In this document: positions 14,501 through 27,517 of the stretch, piece by piece
Layout: each line of letters starts with the position of its first letter
Numbering within the stretch: the stretch's first letter is position 1
Origin: Bradysia coprophila
Lineage: Eukaryota; Arthropoda; Insecta; Diptera; Sciaridae
Reading direction: 5' to 3'
DNA: 64,000 bases
NCBI RefSeq assembly: GCF_014529535.1
Contig: NW_023503608.1
Span: 1,922,001 to 1,986,000 of the forward strand
Notes under the pieces: model-generated
Seen by the model: only the letters and a program-made list of their open reading frames with translations
Databases searched by the model: none
What the model was told of the DNA's origin: nothing
Program-made: the position numbers and the translations under genes

Positions 14501-17500
14501 ATTTAATGTTAGTGTTTACATAAATCGACTCTAATCAACGCCGGTTTACTGCGCCATCGTAATGCAATGAGCAATGAAACGGTTTCTTCGTTTAGTTTAT
14601 CATTTTCTTGGTAATGTTATGTGGTAGAGTGTTAATTCAAATGATAAAGTCTATGATTAATGGTACAAGAAAGAAATGATTTATGATTTTACTTTAATTG
14701 ATTAATTGTTAGCATATAATAAAAACACGTACACACCAAAGATTTATTTCTCGATTTTACCGGTAAAAAGAACTTAATTTGAAAAAAAAAAAAAAAACGA
14801 AACTTTGCCCATTGAGATTTCAAGGAAAGTTTTTTGATAAAAACAAAAAGAATAAACGAACCATGAAATAGCTAAATTAAATTAATGAACAAAAAGAAAC
14901 ACTCGATCGCGAAATGAAGAAAAAAAAAATAAATTTTTCTACTTGATACGTTCCACGATTTTGCCGTTTGATTACCGGCGAAGAATGTGTTGATGTTCCA
15001 GTTACTTCTCTCTACACACAACTTAATTTCTAAGTGTTTTTTTTGTGTGTGTTCGAATTGAATTTTTATTTCTCTCAAATAAACAAATTGAAAATCATAA
15101 AAAAAGAAGATTAAAATGTCTTATTGGTCTCAATTTGTTTATCAATGAACTTTCCAAAAACTTATGTTAATTGTATAATGCGGTCATAAGCGGACCGCAC
15201 ACGCTTCACATAAAAGACATTGTGTTTTCTTAACTGTGTATACTGTTGTCGATTGTCTTAATACAAAATCGTAGAAAATTGACTAGACACTCATAATACT
15301 GCAATGCTCTTCCATTGACTACATATCCCTTGAGATCTTTAACGAAGAGTAAACTTTGATTGAATTACTGTTTATAGTTGAATTCCCGTAGTCGTCACTT
15401 TATAAGACTTTGTCGGATCGTTCATTTCAAAGCAGTGTTCCCTTATTAAGTTAGTTGAAACTCGCTTCTCTTTACTTTGTGTACATGAGATTTCATGGGA
15501 ATTAGTGGACGTTTCCTTTAGAAATTTCTTAATTAATCGTATCACGAAGGTGTTGATTTTGGAAATATTAATTCGATTTTCAAAATTCATTGATTCAATT
15601 CATTAAAATCTGCAATTTTTATTTACTTTCAGGTGTTCACACCAGTTAGGATATACTTGCTGATTGCAAAAGTACCGACAAAGGTAAGTAAATACATTGG
15701 ATGGCATGTTATCCAGAGAAATGATAACGAGTGGCGTTGCTGCAGCAGTGGCGCCTTCTGTTATCATTTCTCTGATTTTGTATGTGTAAACTTAGAAATT
15801 TTGTAATCACAGAAATCCTTTGTTTTTTCTCATTCTCTTTACAGATAGACTGCCATTTTCATTATTTAGATATACAATCGGTGGAAAGTAAAAAGCCAAC
15901 GCATTTTTCAATTGTTACGAACGATAGAACGTATTCGTTTTTAACCACAGGGGATGCCGGAAATTTTAGTTCGGTAGGAAACTTTTTAGATTTTTTTTTA
16001 CTAGAAAAAGTTTCATTAACCACTGAATACTATCGCACAGATTTGCTTATTCGCTCGATAAGTTTATTGAACGAATGGCTATAGAAACTCATTGTATTGT
16101 GAAAACGGATCCATACATGTGAATAATACTCTTCCAACAATGTTTTTTCATTCCAGAATGCGGATGTAATTCTTACGGATTTGGCATCTGCAATAAAGCA
16201 AATATTTCCAACAGTTCCTCTGAAATATATAATAAGAAAAGTGAGTATAATCGATTTGTAATTTATATTTTGTAAGTGGAAGCAGGTAATATTGATAAAT
16301 CGTCGTAATATACCGAATTTTGTACGAGAAGAGTGGATTCGGATCGGTTTCTTATTTATTGTGAATTTCATCGATTCGGGGTGCTTGTATTTCGGAGGAC
16401 TTATCTTATTTATAGAAAACTTACAAAATGTTCGCATTTCTGTCGTCAATTTATGAACCAATTTCTCTGTACCCTTTTTTCCCACCAATGGGACCCTTTC
16501 AACTAAACATTAATAACCACAAAACGGTTCCAATGCTTTCACCCGTAGAAATATGATCTACGTTTGTATGCGTCATCGTATAAATGGAATTTAAGTGGAA
16601 CACTTTCCTTAATTTATCAAACACAAAAAAAACATCTGCAAAACAGAGGCAGAATATCGCGTTGTGAAGTATACTTAATATTCGCCAATTAACATTTAAA
16701 AAAATGTATCTCAACTGATCTGACCCGTGACAAGTAATTTGACTAGTTATTAAGACCAATTAATGAGCTGTACTAATACGAATCGAACCTCTAAAACACA
16801 AAACACCGCAAAAATTGTTCCTAATTCGTCCACATTAGTCAATGATATTTCTGCTAAATCGCATTACAATCAATTACAATTAATTGCTTCGCTTAAATGA
16901 ATTTTATTTCGCACATGAATGACTAGGAAATCGGTGAATTCAGTTGATTAAATATAAAAAAAATGTACGCAGGCAGAACATGTTGCGTGAGAGAAGGAGA
17001 GTGTTCATGAGAGTTTTTATGAAATTTACAAGTTCAGTTTGGTTGTTTGTTTGTTTTATTTTCACTTTTTATATTTAGCCGAGCTTGTTCATTTACATTT
17101 TTTTCTTTCTTCGCATCAGGTCGAAATCCAACCAGCAGAACGTGAAACAATTTTTTCAGATGAATTACGTCCTTCTGATCCTCGAAATGTGGGCCCCTGC
17201 GGTGGTTTTAGTACACAGTATGCATGTATGTGCGACTTTCACGGTGTTCCTTACAGGTTCGTAGTAAAGCTTTACATCTTCCCATTCATATTCTTGTCGT
17301 GTTTCAACCGACATGATGCGATTATTGTGTGTACGGTAATTGAATTTTTAATAAATTTGGTTTTTGTTTTTTCCTTTGTTGTTCGTGGCAATAGAGAAGA
17401 GGTAGCTTGGGATATTGATACTATTTATCTGTCGCACGACACAAGGATATTAAATTTGAGAGATTTTGATCATTTGGAGTCGAAGTAAGAAGTCTATTTA

Positions 17501-20500
17501 TATTGAAACGTTTGAACGAATTTTCTAACATTAAGTGGTGTGTTACATTGAATGTATAGGGACTTGATGGCCATTGTGTCTGCCCTGGAATACAACACAT
17601 TCTTTCGGGGACTGAAAGTGTCACATTCAAGGCTGTCGCATGAGACTTTGGACCGAATTTTACATGTACTACGACGTTCGATGTGGCTGGAGGAGCTACA
17701 CTTAGAGGCATTAGGATTAAGGTGACCGACTAATACACAATGGCTTGAAACGGATTTTTAAAAAAAATGTTTCTGATTACAGAGCGGATTTTCTTCATAA
17801 ATTAGCTGTATCTGTGATCACAAATAACAACCCTGCACTTCAGACCATTGATTTAAGCCATAATCTTATCGAAGATAAAGGTAAGGATTTCTCACGATTT
17901 ATTTTCTTCATGTTTATGTAAATCACACACCAACATACAGAGGAAATTGTCATCGAAAAAGTATGTCGTTTTCGATATTGAGTGGTATAGAGAAACCAAC
18001 AACAGTGATGACTGAGAAAATTAGCATTTCTTTGTGCGATTAGTTCGCCGTTTATTCGATTCACGTCAAACGTCTTTATAATATTAGCTGTTCGGTTGAA
18101 TGATTGTTGATCGCAACCGGAATAATTGAAATATTTCTGGGTGCATCTTGAAATGATTGGCAAATTTTTGTTATTGTTTCAATGATGAACCAGCATCATT
18201 CATAAATTTTGTCTCAAAGATTTTCTTTTATTTATGAATGGACTATCGCCGCTGTCAAACAATTGTACGATCAATAAATCGAAACACAAACAATTCTCTG
18301 TTGAATCGACTTGACTTGACAATATCAGCGATACTAAAAACAATCGAGTCTTTGTGTAATTTAGTTCGAAATACGAATCAATGCATAGCATGCAGTTACT
18401 GTAATTTAGTCGATCAAACAACAATACAGTTAGTTGGGCTTCCGCACCTTTAGTTGAAATGGTTGGGTTTCGGTTTAAAAATTTAAAAGTAAAAACAAAA
18501 ATTGGTTTGTTCTTCTTCCGTACTTGGTTCGGTTGATAAATAATTTTATCAAAATGCTCCTTGAAATGGAGCTACAAAATTTGACTCTTACGCAGCACCT
18601 TTGAAATTCAGTTATCAATCACCGTTTCCTCGAACTAAATAGAAAGAAATAAAACCGAGACCTCGATTGGACTATCGAAAGTTGGACCCGTTTCTGATTC
18701 GCGATAAAGTTAAGAATCAGATTCTACGGTTCCGATTGTCGTTGACAAAAAATCGGTATCATATGACGGATACGGTTCGGAAGCCCGACGTTTAGCCTAT
18801 TGAAGTAGTAAAATTTGACAATTATAAACATATTTTGTTATTATAGGTGCCCAGTCCCTTTGTGCCCTAATCGGAAAATTAGTACAAGGTTTGCGTACTG
18901 GCATATTTTATTCAATTAATTTTGTTACATTTTGAAATATGTTGCATTTAAGTACGCTAATCAGAATAAAAAATTTAGTTTCCTTCAGCCATTTCCTATT
19001 CAAATTTGTTTAAAATTTCCATCGGAAAAAAATCATTTTGTTTGTTTCTTCATTTGAGCACGTTTTGGTATTCAGTTTTTATCGAGGAATTTGATTGGAA
19101 AAAATTGAACGAAATCATTTTACCATTTTCTGTTTTCATTCCAAAATTCACATCATTTAATTCGACCATCACACACTCACCACGTACTGCATTTCTGATG
19201 TGTATTCATATTTTACCTCATTATTTTTATGTCTGCCAATTAGCGCTACTACTAGCTGTGTTCTGCTTAGTCCGCCCTCAGTTTGCGACATAATTGTAAA
19301 AATAATTATCATTTGGAGAAGATCGTTAACAAGGTCAACAAAAATGTTTGATTCGATATTAATCATAAGCTGAGTGCGAACCAGGTTTTTATTTAAACGA
19401 AAAATTTTTGGAAAATAAAATAAAATTTCTGTTTTGCATTTTGTCGAAATTTATTCGAAATATTCCCTCTTTATTTTCGAGCGATTAGATTCTCTCTGTC
19501 TCTCTCGTTTGTTTGGTTTTTGTTCAATTCGATTTCGCTGTGCTGTTTTTAGACCCGAACTCCATTTCAACTGAATAAAAACAATTTTCCAACTTTAGGT
19601 GCAATTCATCTGGCCGGACCCATAGCAAAAATATCGAAAGGATTGTGCAAATTGTCACTGTCACAATGCGGTCTAACAGCAAAGGGAGTCAATCAAATGG
19701 CACACTCGTTGTCACTCAATCAAAGTATTTCCAGTTCATTAACGTATTTAGATTTAAGTGGTAACAATTTGAAGGATGATATAAATGTAAGTCACACGGG
19801 ACATATAGTGATTTCATGGTTACAAAATAACACTTTCGGTTTTGCTCTTCTTTCCAGAACCTGTATAATTTTCTTGCTCAACCGAATGTGCTAAAACATT
19901 TGGACCTATCCACAACGGATACATTTTTGGAAAATGTAAGTACTTTCAATGTTTGCATCTGTTTGTTTCATCTGTTATCGACAATAACGACTAAATTAAA
20001 TGCTGAGCTATAGTAAAATGTATGTTTGAACAAATGAAGTAAAAGATTTGAAATTGAATCTGTCGCTCAAAAATACTAAGATCGAGTGAAGTAATAGATT
20101 CGACATCTGTCCTAGTGATTATATTCAATGAAAGTACAAACAAGGTATACAAACAGGAGGAAATAGCGATTTCATATAAAAAAACTCACCTTTCAATGAT
20201 TTTCATTGAGAGGTGAGTTTGTTTATATGAAATCGCTATTTCCTCCGCTCCATACAAATTTTGACATTAGACCATACTTACAGAGTATACTTTCATTGAT
20301 TATATTAATGAAATAACTGACATTATTGCGATGTACTAAGCTACTCATGTGTAGGGAACACAATGCAGCTCTAAGAAACCATTTCTTTGATTGCTTGATT
20401 TCAATTTGTGCAAACAATGATACATTCTCATGCATAAGACGAACCATTTTTTTAAAAAGAAAATGAAACAACAACCAAACACAACACTGCACCATTTTAA

Positions 20501-23500
20501 TTCGTTGTGTTTTTCCAGCTATTCGGTGCATTATTACGTGGCTGTTCTACACACTTGTCCTATTTAAACGTTTCACACAATTCGTTCAGTACAAAGAAAG
20601 GCAAAGAGATACCACCATCGTTTAAACAATTCTTCACCAGCTCATTGAGCTTGAAACACTTAAACATTGCCAGTTGTAAACTACCGTTGGAGGGACTGAA
20701 ACATTTACTGTTGGGATTAGCGTGCAATGAATCGACAGCTGGTCTGTATTTAGATTTGAGTGGCAATTCGTTGGGTGCTCAGGGAGCACATGTATTGGAA
20801 TCGTGCATTCATGGCGTGCGTGTATTACAAAGCTTAGACATTGGAGACAATAGTAAGTGTGGAGTGGTAATTTCGAATTGACGGAAACATTACAACGGTT
20901 TGATGTTTAAATTAGATTTGGACGTTGAACTATCGTCTGTACTGACGGCCATCGGTAAAAATCCTTCAATCAAATGCTTGCACATGACACGCAGCTTTAC
21001 CGGAATGAAAATCAAACACATTGGAACAGTCATGGACGCTTTAGTTGGCTTGATTCAAAAGGATGATTTTCCATTGAGTAAGTATTTGTGTGTGGGCTGG
21101 TCGTATTAAAGTAGTTCAAAGTAAGATATTTGGATTACTCTATCGACAATGTCTCGTTAACGAGCAACATCGTTACATTAACTCAAAATAGGTTTTCTCC
21201 ATCGATCGCTGTAACATTTTCTTTTTACTTTTTTTTCAACAGCCGAACTGGTTTTATCGGAAAATAAGCTCAAAAATGACATACACGATTTTATAAATGC
21301 CTTAGGAAGTAATCAAAGTTTACAAAAACTTGGTAAGTTTGGTGATAAATTTTCGATTAAATGTCGTCCGCGATACTGAAAGCTATATCGATTGCAGATA
21401 TTGGTGGAAATTTAATGGGTGATGTTGGAGCCAGATTGTTGGCAAAAGCTTTGCAAATTAACAATAAACTCAGAACAATTATTTTGGATAGAAATAACAT
21501 TACGCTGCAAGGTACTACTTATATCTTAGTCAAGTTATTGAATATTGTAACATATTGCATTCCCCTCTCTCTATCATCTTTAAAGGATTCAACGACATTG
21601 TTTACGCTTTGGAGAACAACTACAGCATGCGAAACATACCCTTCCCGCTGTTCGATATCGCACCGTGCTTGAAAAATCATCCCGAACGCACAGACATGGT
21701 GATGCGAAAAATGCAAGAATATCTGCAGCGCAACAGCAACGGCTTGAAGCGTACAAATGGACAAGGTTTTCGATTGCAGCACGGTTTGCTGCTCTCGTCG
21801 ACCCATCAATTGGTCGACAAATTGGTGTCGGAAACACAGGAGACGATGTCGTTGCGTGCTGGATCATCCGATTCGGCTGTGCAACGATTGATTGAAGACG
21901 CCGAGAACAGTAAGCAATTGTTGCCGAAATTACAAGAGGCCGTTCGTTGTGAACCACATCCGATTGAAGTTAAATTGAGCAAAGTTGCGGCTGAATTGAG
22001 TCAGAATATTCGTGGATATTTGGAAGTGAGTGGACTTTGTTCGTCGTCGGATGCTAAGTTATTTTAATGGAAACTATCCAAAATTTGCTAGGAAACGATG
22101 GACACGATGATTCGGACGGGTGTGGAGCAGTGTCCCAAAACTCTTGGCATCCAAAATGTAGTCAACGATTTGCGGAAGAGTTGCAACGATAGATTAAACA
22201 TCCCGGAGGAGTTTTTGCACACTTGCATTTTGAACAACGCTGGAAGTGAAATTATGAACAAAATCAGGTGAGTGGAAACGTTCTATTGTCCGAGTATACG
22301 AGTTGTTTGAATTGACTGAAGAATGAAAGCGGTCCTTGCGAATTACATCACTGCGGAACATTTTTTTTATCTTTTTTTATCGATTGAAAATGTGAATGAA
22401 ACATAATTTAGCGACGAAAAATGCGAAGATAAAATTTTTGGGTCTCGGTAGTCGTTCGATTGAAATAATCATTGGAATCGGTAGAAATGTAACAACAGTA
22501 AGTACGTTGCGCGTAATAGATAAGATTTTCGTATAAAGATAAGAGAGCTACTGGGTTGTGTTTGATCGAATTGATTTTTTCGTGTTTTTTATTCAAGCAC
22601 ACAAGGCCTTTCAGTCAGAAAAAAGATGTTTTGTTGTGGTGCTTGCATGCAAAAGAATTCAAATACTAAGAACGAACAGCAGACAAAGTTGTTGCATACA
22701 TTGGCCGGGTGGATTCAACCAATTTAAAATTTCATTTTCATTTTGCAGTGAAGTTGAACAATCCCTAGCTGGTTTGATATCGGACCGTGCAACAGATGAA
22801 GTTGTCGAAGCGTTGACTCGTTACCGTCGTGGATTGGGCATTTCGGATTCGCCCAGCATGCATTTCGATGATCATCAAACGCCAGACGTTGTACGGAGTC
22901 GATCGAGTCAAGTGAGTGTGATGCTTTTGACAATAAATTAACCATCCCACCGTTCACAAAACAGCCTGCTCAGGTATGAGGGAACGAGTGAAACGATTTT
23001 GTTGGTGTCAGATCGGGAAATGATTCTGACTCACCAAGAGACTGATGTGACTAAATTTGGGAGCAGCAGTGCGTTATGGCACCTAATTATCAATCCAGTT
23101 ATTCAACAAAATCGTTCGTTCGTTCGTTCGCTCAATTTTTGTGTTGCCGCAAGCTCTCGTTTGACGGACGACTGTATCTGTTTTCTTGTTAAAACAATCT
23201 CCCACAACCACAATTGTACGTTTTACAGGATACCATGGGCTTTGCTCCACTAAGAAACTTAGATCTACCACGATTCGGGCTGGATTCACCAACGGTAAGC
23301 GGAAATTTGATCATGCTTTGAATCCGTGTGCATCATTCTCGATTCGAGTTCATTTTTGTTATTATTTTTGTAAATAATTGCTATCACCGAAACAATAAAC
23401 ATTTATCCATTTACCCCCTCCGCACCATTCAAAAACTAATGCAATTCCATTTCGTGCATTTCGTTTCATCCAATCGCTTCGACTCGACAGAAACTGGAAT

Positions 23501-25238
23501 ATTTGAATCTCGTAAGTGTAAACTCATTCCATTACAGATAAAATCGAAATCACTTAACAAAATCACAAGAATATCTGCCCCTTTCTCGGCGACTAAAGCT
23601 CAGCACATTCTCATTTCACAGGCAACACCTTTAATGCAAACAAAACGTCGCTCATTTGTACACAAAATTCGACCTCAGTCTGTGGTAGAAAATTTGTCAC
23701 TGGGTCATATTCCTGACTTGCTAGAGTCACCCTCGTCGCGTCGCAGCTCGAACAGTTCAGCTGGCAAAAACGACGAAAATTGCGATTCAATCACAGAACT
23801 TCCCAGTGCTTCATTCCAATTACAACATTTAGTTAAAGGTACAACGTTGATGTTTTCCATCAAACCACTTACTCATTCATTCATTCCGTAACAGGTCGCC
23901 CAAAACGTGCCAAGACACGAGCGCCAACACGCCCACTAGTTACCGAACTTTCGACGCATACAATCGGCGAAGGATTGGAGGCATTTTTCCAACGACCTGG
24001 ATCAGCGACCCCAACTACTCTTACTCCATTGGTATCACCAACATCTGACGAATGTAGTTCGCTCAGTTTTGTCGACAGTCCGACGATGAGCCGGTGCGAC
24101 GATAACGGGAAAAATTATTTCACTTCCGAAGAGACGACACCCGTGCACGAAGAACGAAAACCGATTAAATTGGATCGTAGTTCACCACTGCTGAAAGGAG
24201 TGTCATGGACACCACGATCGCGTTCGACGGACAATCTGGAAAAGTACTCCCCACTGATTGGTCGAAAGTCGCCTCTGATCAAAATGCAAAACGAACAGAA
24301 TTCGGACGATAAACTATCGGAACGGCTTCATCCACCCGCGCACAACGATTCGAAAGTGCGGTCCCCTAGTAACGATTCAATCAAAAGTATCGAAACCGAA
24401 CCATCGGTAAAAACTACGAATGGCATACTGAATACACCGATTTTGCCGTCGAAGCCGAGACCGTGGTCAGTAGCTGGTAACGAGGGAAAATGTGATTTTG
24501 CTGGTGACACTAATAAAACGACTCCCGACGCTATTGATCCAGGTAAAGTCAATATTATTCAGATGTAAAGGACTTGATGTTTAACGGTTATACAATGTCA
24601 ACAGGAGACGTGGTGCTAATTGAAGGACAATCTGGCGGGTCAATTGTCGGTATCACGCCAGGTGCTGCATTGGAGAAAAAATCCGTGCGAGACATGGCAG
24701 CTGGCCTCAACCGATTGGGAGGTAATTAAGTGTGCTGTGCTTGTTACTATACTTAACTTAGCATGAGACTTTTTTTATCATTTTCGTTTTCGTTTTTTTT
24801 ACTATTTTTCGTTTGTTGCAACTTTTAGTAGATATAATTAAGCCAAAACCACCGCAACCATTACCTCGTAGTGTAGAAAACAGAAATTCAACATCTCGTC
24901 CCGAGTCCTTACCGAAACCTTTAAATGTAAATGTGAAACCACCACCAGAGGTTTTGCGACGTATTGCTGGTAAAGAGATCACCACACTGTTTGAGGTTTG
25001 ATTTTAGTTTTTTTTTTCTCGCTTTGTTATTATTTGTTGCGATAGTTTTACCATTTGTAGAGTATTGCTAGTATTGCTAGTATTGCTAAAAACCGATTGC
25101 TGTCAATGATAAGCCTTCTTAATGCTTTGTTTTCCATACTTACAGGAGACATTAGTTGAAGGACTACAACGAACACCATTCCGTGCGTCTCTCTACAAAG
25201 AAACACAGTATGGCAAAGATGATTCTGTAGACGTTTAG
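2540..25238 (+). CDS. CARMIL: CARMIL: capping protein, Arp2/3 and myosin-I linker (LRR16 family)
   Basis: CARMIL binds actin capping protein at the cell cortex and loosens its hold on barbed ends, so promoting actin assembly. Inferred exons: 2540-2672, 8939-9036, 15633-15683, 15845-15973, 16157-16240, 17120-17256, 17395-17484, 17560-17721, 17783-17880, 18847-18888, 19599-19786, 19858-19935, 20519-20852, 20916-21077, 21243-21332, 21398-21511, 21586-22025, 22092-22267, 22749-22911, 23229-23294, 23491-23511, 23622-23838, 23895-24542, 24605-24721, 24829-24995, 25146-25238. All junctions are GT-AG and phases agree: 4098 bp, 1365 aa. Exons 2-5 give the PH-like domain ([15 protein letters not shown]), exons 6-7 carry [16 protein letters not shown] and [17 protein letters not shown], exons 8-17 leucine-rich repeats, 17-19 the helical dimerisation region. 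Exon 23 completes the capping-protein motif and adds a basic tail. Family identity is near certain. The first exon, with an unusual N-terminus, and the 21-nt exon 21 are less sure. Confidence 0.93.
2673..8938 (+). other. CARMIL intron 1 (6.3 kb)
   Basis: A long intron starting with gttaat and ending in a pyrimidine tract plus cag. It carries only short, unconvincing open frames, a TA-rich run near 4318-4330 and degenerate sequence around 6100-6720 that has the mixed codon look of an old transposon but no motif I can name. Long first introns often hold enhancers; I see no specific site. Confidence 0.5.
10172..10434. mobile_element. Non-autonomous TIR element in CARMIL intron 2 (hAT-like ends)
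   Basis: The left end CAGGGCCTATTTTAAGGAA is matched by its reverse complement at the right end (TTCCTTAAAATAGGCCCTG), and the similarity runs on for about 30 bp. The 263-bp interior is AT-rich with no coding capacity, so this is a MITE. The CAGGG start is typical of hAT ends. The flanking 8-mers ATCACACA and ATCAACAT only partly agree, so an 8-bp target duplication is not proved. Confidence 0.7.
10755..10790 (+). repeat. Solo end of the CCACG-ACAGAGTAAA repeat family
   Basis: The stretch ACCACGACAGAGTAAAGTAA followed by a CTAGG-type continuation matches the left end of the inverted-repeat element at 27310-27517 nearly base for base. I find no partner end nearby, so this is a truncated or solo copy. 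Confidence 0.5.
15714..15774. repeat. 61-bp foldback next to CARMIL exon 3
   Basis: CAGAGAAATGATAAC at the left is answered by GTTATCATTTCTCTG at the right, around a GC-rich centre with GCTGCAGC. The unit could form a stable hairpin in the intron between exons 3 and 4. It looks like a tiny foldback element; the flanks agree too poorly to call a target duplication. Confidence 0.6.
20126..20298. mobile_element. hAT-type MITE with perfect 8-bp target duplication, CARMIL intron 12
   Basis: The element starts CAATGAAAGTA and ends TACTTTCATTG. It is flanked on both sides by ATTATATT (20118-20125 and 20299-20306), the 8-bp duplication expected of hAT transposition. Its middle is a near-perfect palindrome (about 20156-20245) built on GGAGGAAATAGCGATTTCAT. 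There is no coding capacity. The right end is clearly related to the element at 37359-37471, so this is a family. It sits in the intron between CARMIL exons 12 and 13 and should be removed by splicing. Confidence 0.9.
23820..23926 (+). other. Capping-protein interaction (CPI) motif of CARMIL, split by an intron
   Basis: Joining exon 22 to exon 23 gives [17 protein letters not shown]. This fits the CPI consensus LxHxTxxRPKx6P except that the usual threonine is valine. In the family this segment wraps around capping protein and lowers its barbed-end affinity allosterically. About 95 codons further on (near 24197-24232) [11 protein letters not shown] resembles the CARMIL-specific second contact, which normally has a tryptophan in a basic context. 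The second assignment is an inference. Confidence 0.8.
25062..25090 (+). repeat. Short tandem repeat, unit agtattgct
   Basis: Three direct copies of a 9-bp unit lie in the last CARMIL intron. A minor microsatellite with no evident function. Confidence 0.7.
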
Positions 25239-27180
25239 ATCTACAAATTGTTTTTAAGAATGAAGAAATAATTCAAGAATCTTGAATTTGTGAGAAAAAA
25301 AATTATTTTTTAGTTTGAAATCGTAATTTGAAGTACTACGAGAATATATAAGTTCCTTCACCAGAGAATTTCAGTGACTCTGATGACTTTTATTGACCAC
25401 ATCAGTTATCGACAGCAACGACAAACAATATGCCTATGGACTAGGTGGTCTTTTACAGTGAAATGAACAAACTGAACGATACGTTAAACAAAAGAAATAC
25501 CAGAATAAATCACGATATCGCGATACCTTTTCAAACCAATTCACTGCTTTAGTTTTTAGTCCATGAGTTCCGTGCATCGTTTGATAGGAAATCAGTTGAC
25601 CAATTTGTTTACTAATCATATTTTGAATGATTCAACCGGTTATTGTACCTAGTCGTACTAAGGGATCGTACTAATTGTTTGACAATGTGCACACAGTTAT
25701 GACAATGAAGAGCATCAGAGTCGTATAGAAATTCCGAGGAGAAAGAACACAGTAAATTGTCTGTAAGTTATTGTTCCAGTCAGTTACATTTTTCCATTAA
25801 TTCAAGGCCAGTTAAGGTGAGTTAGTTTTGTTGATGAGACACAATTACGAATTTGACCGGATAGATAGCCGGACCCATGTTACGCAAATTACAGTTTCAC
25901 CAATTTCACCAATTGGTGTTCAATGACCAATTTTATTTTGTAGGTTTCGTATAGTCTATTTCTATGTCAAAATCTTCCTATATCGTCCATCAGAACATTC
26001 TATTTTGTATCTATCTTGATTAAATCACAAAAAACTTAAATTTAAACGAAAGAAAAAAATATCACAAAATGAAGGGAAATTTGTTTTCAAACAGATGCTA
26101 AATTAGGTTTTTTCTAGATCGTGTGGTTTTTAGTATGAATTTTATTGGATCGAAATATTCCATTGACTATTTTTAGTGCCAATTTTACAGTAATATTTTT
26201 TATGTAAAAAAAAACTTTTTTTTTTCGACGAACTTACCAAAAATATTTTTACAAACAAAAAACTGAATTTAGATTTAGATTTGGAATTTTTTTTCTTCGG
26301 AAAATTTACTTACAATTTTTTGAACATTTTTTTTTTGTTATTTTGAATTTAATTAAATTAATGAACAAAAGACTTAAAAGCGAACACATTTACAAAAAAA
26401 AATGGCCAACCAGTAACGCTACGACTTTTTCTTATTTAAAAAAAAAAATGAATTTGATAAGGAAACTAAAATGTGAGTTCTATTGATTGAATTTGGGATG
26501 TTGTAATTTGATTATGAAGAAAGAAAGAAAGAAGAAAAATAATTTTAAGTGGAAATTATTTTTTATACCTCTGTCTGGTCGGTGTGAAGAAGCAAATGGG
26601 CAAATGAAAAATAAAATTTAAACAAAAAAATTGTAAAATGTTGCAAGTCATTCCAATGTATCCAATTATATTAATTATTAAAATACATAGAATTGTAGTT
26701 ATAATAAACAAAGCAAAAAAAATAATTAAAAATTGAAATATATTTATGACGTAAACGAACGAACTATTCTAATTATACCGAATTGATATAAAAGGACATG
26801 AAATTAAAAGAAAACAAAATTATAATCGAAGAAAAGAAAAATTGAAAATTATTTAAACAAAATTATTCAAATTTCATTGACACTGAAAATACCCATAACC
26901 GAATGCTAACAAATTAAAAAAAAAACGAAAATTTCTATTCAAAAAGCATGAATATTTTTACGCAATAAGTTTTTGCTTAGTTTTTAAAATCTGTGATTTA
27001 TTTTTTGTTTGTTTTTATTTTTCGGTAAAAATTGATTTCGTTTTAACAATAATTGAAAACTTCAAAGACTTACAGGTTTTTAAGGAAAAATTAAAATGAA
27101 ATAAAAAATTTAAAGTTTGTAGCAGCAATAAAATACAAAAAATTAAACGAAAATATAGTGTTCAAATAATAAAAACGGAT
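25239..27180 (+). other. CARMIL 3' UTR and very AT-rich flank
   Basis: After the TAG stop there is about 2 kb of extremely AT-rich sequence, with many A and T runs and several AATAAA-like hexamers (for example around 26610 and 27130). No exon is seen. The 3' UTR and cleavage site of CARMIL must lie here, but the hexamers are too many to choose one. Confidence 0.45.
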
Positions 27181-27309
27181 GGTGTTTGAAATGGGTCTCC
27201 CGCATCCCATACCTAAAAGGATGGTTTCATTATCATGGCCCTACGTCAGTGAAAGGCCGTGACGCAAGTCCGTTCACGCTGGAAAATTTGACAATTTTTT
27301 TTTCGTAGA

Positions 27310-27517
27310 ACCACGACAGAGTAAAGTTAACCAGGCAGTAGCGCTGATTTGACTATGGACCTGAATCATCTAGTAGCCCTATATTTTTTTGCGAATAAAA
27401 TTTTTCAATTTATGTCAGTGTTCATTTGAGTTCATTTTCGTACAGTGTATTATAGGTCCCTTATTTGACGTTTCTAAAATGAACCGTTCCTCCTGGTTTA
27501 TTTTACTCTGCCGTGGT
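27310..27517. mobile_element. Inverted-repeat element with ACCACG ends
   Basis: The left end ACCACGACAGAGTAAAGTTA is matched at the right by ATTTTACTCTGCCGTGGT in reverse complement, and both continue into CCAGG/CCTGG. The 208-bp unit has no coding capacity. A second copy of the left end stands alone at 10755. Target duplication is unclear (a TAG is found on both sides). Superfamily not assigned. Confidence 0.65.

Larger units (their letters stand above)
9037..15632 (+). other. CARMIL intron 2 (6.6 kb)
   Basis: A long intron between the two PH-domain exons. It contains the terminal-inverted-repeat element at 10172-10434, a single repeat end at 10755 and a repeat-like stretch around 13050-13145 that recurs in the first decoy-receptor gene. 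The rest shows no gene. Confidence 0.5.

Noticed and set aside
15782..16488. Open frames of 100 codons (plus) and 152 codons (minus) around CARMIL exons 4-5
   Set aside because: The plus frame is CARMIL exon 4 read through into its intron; the minus frame is its shadow with no family signal.
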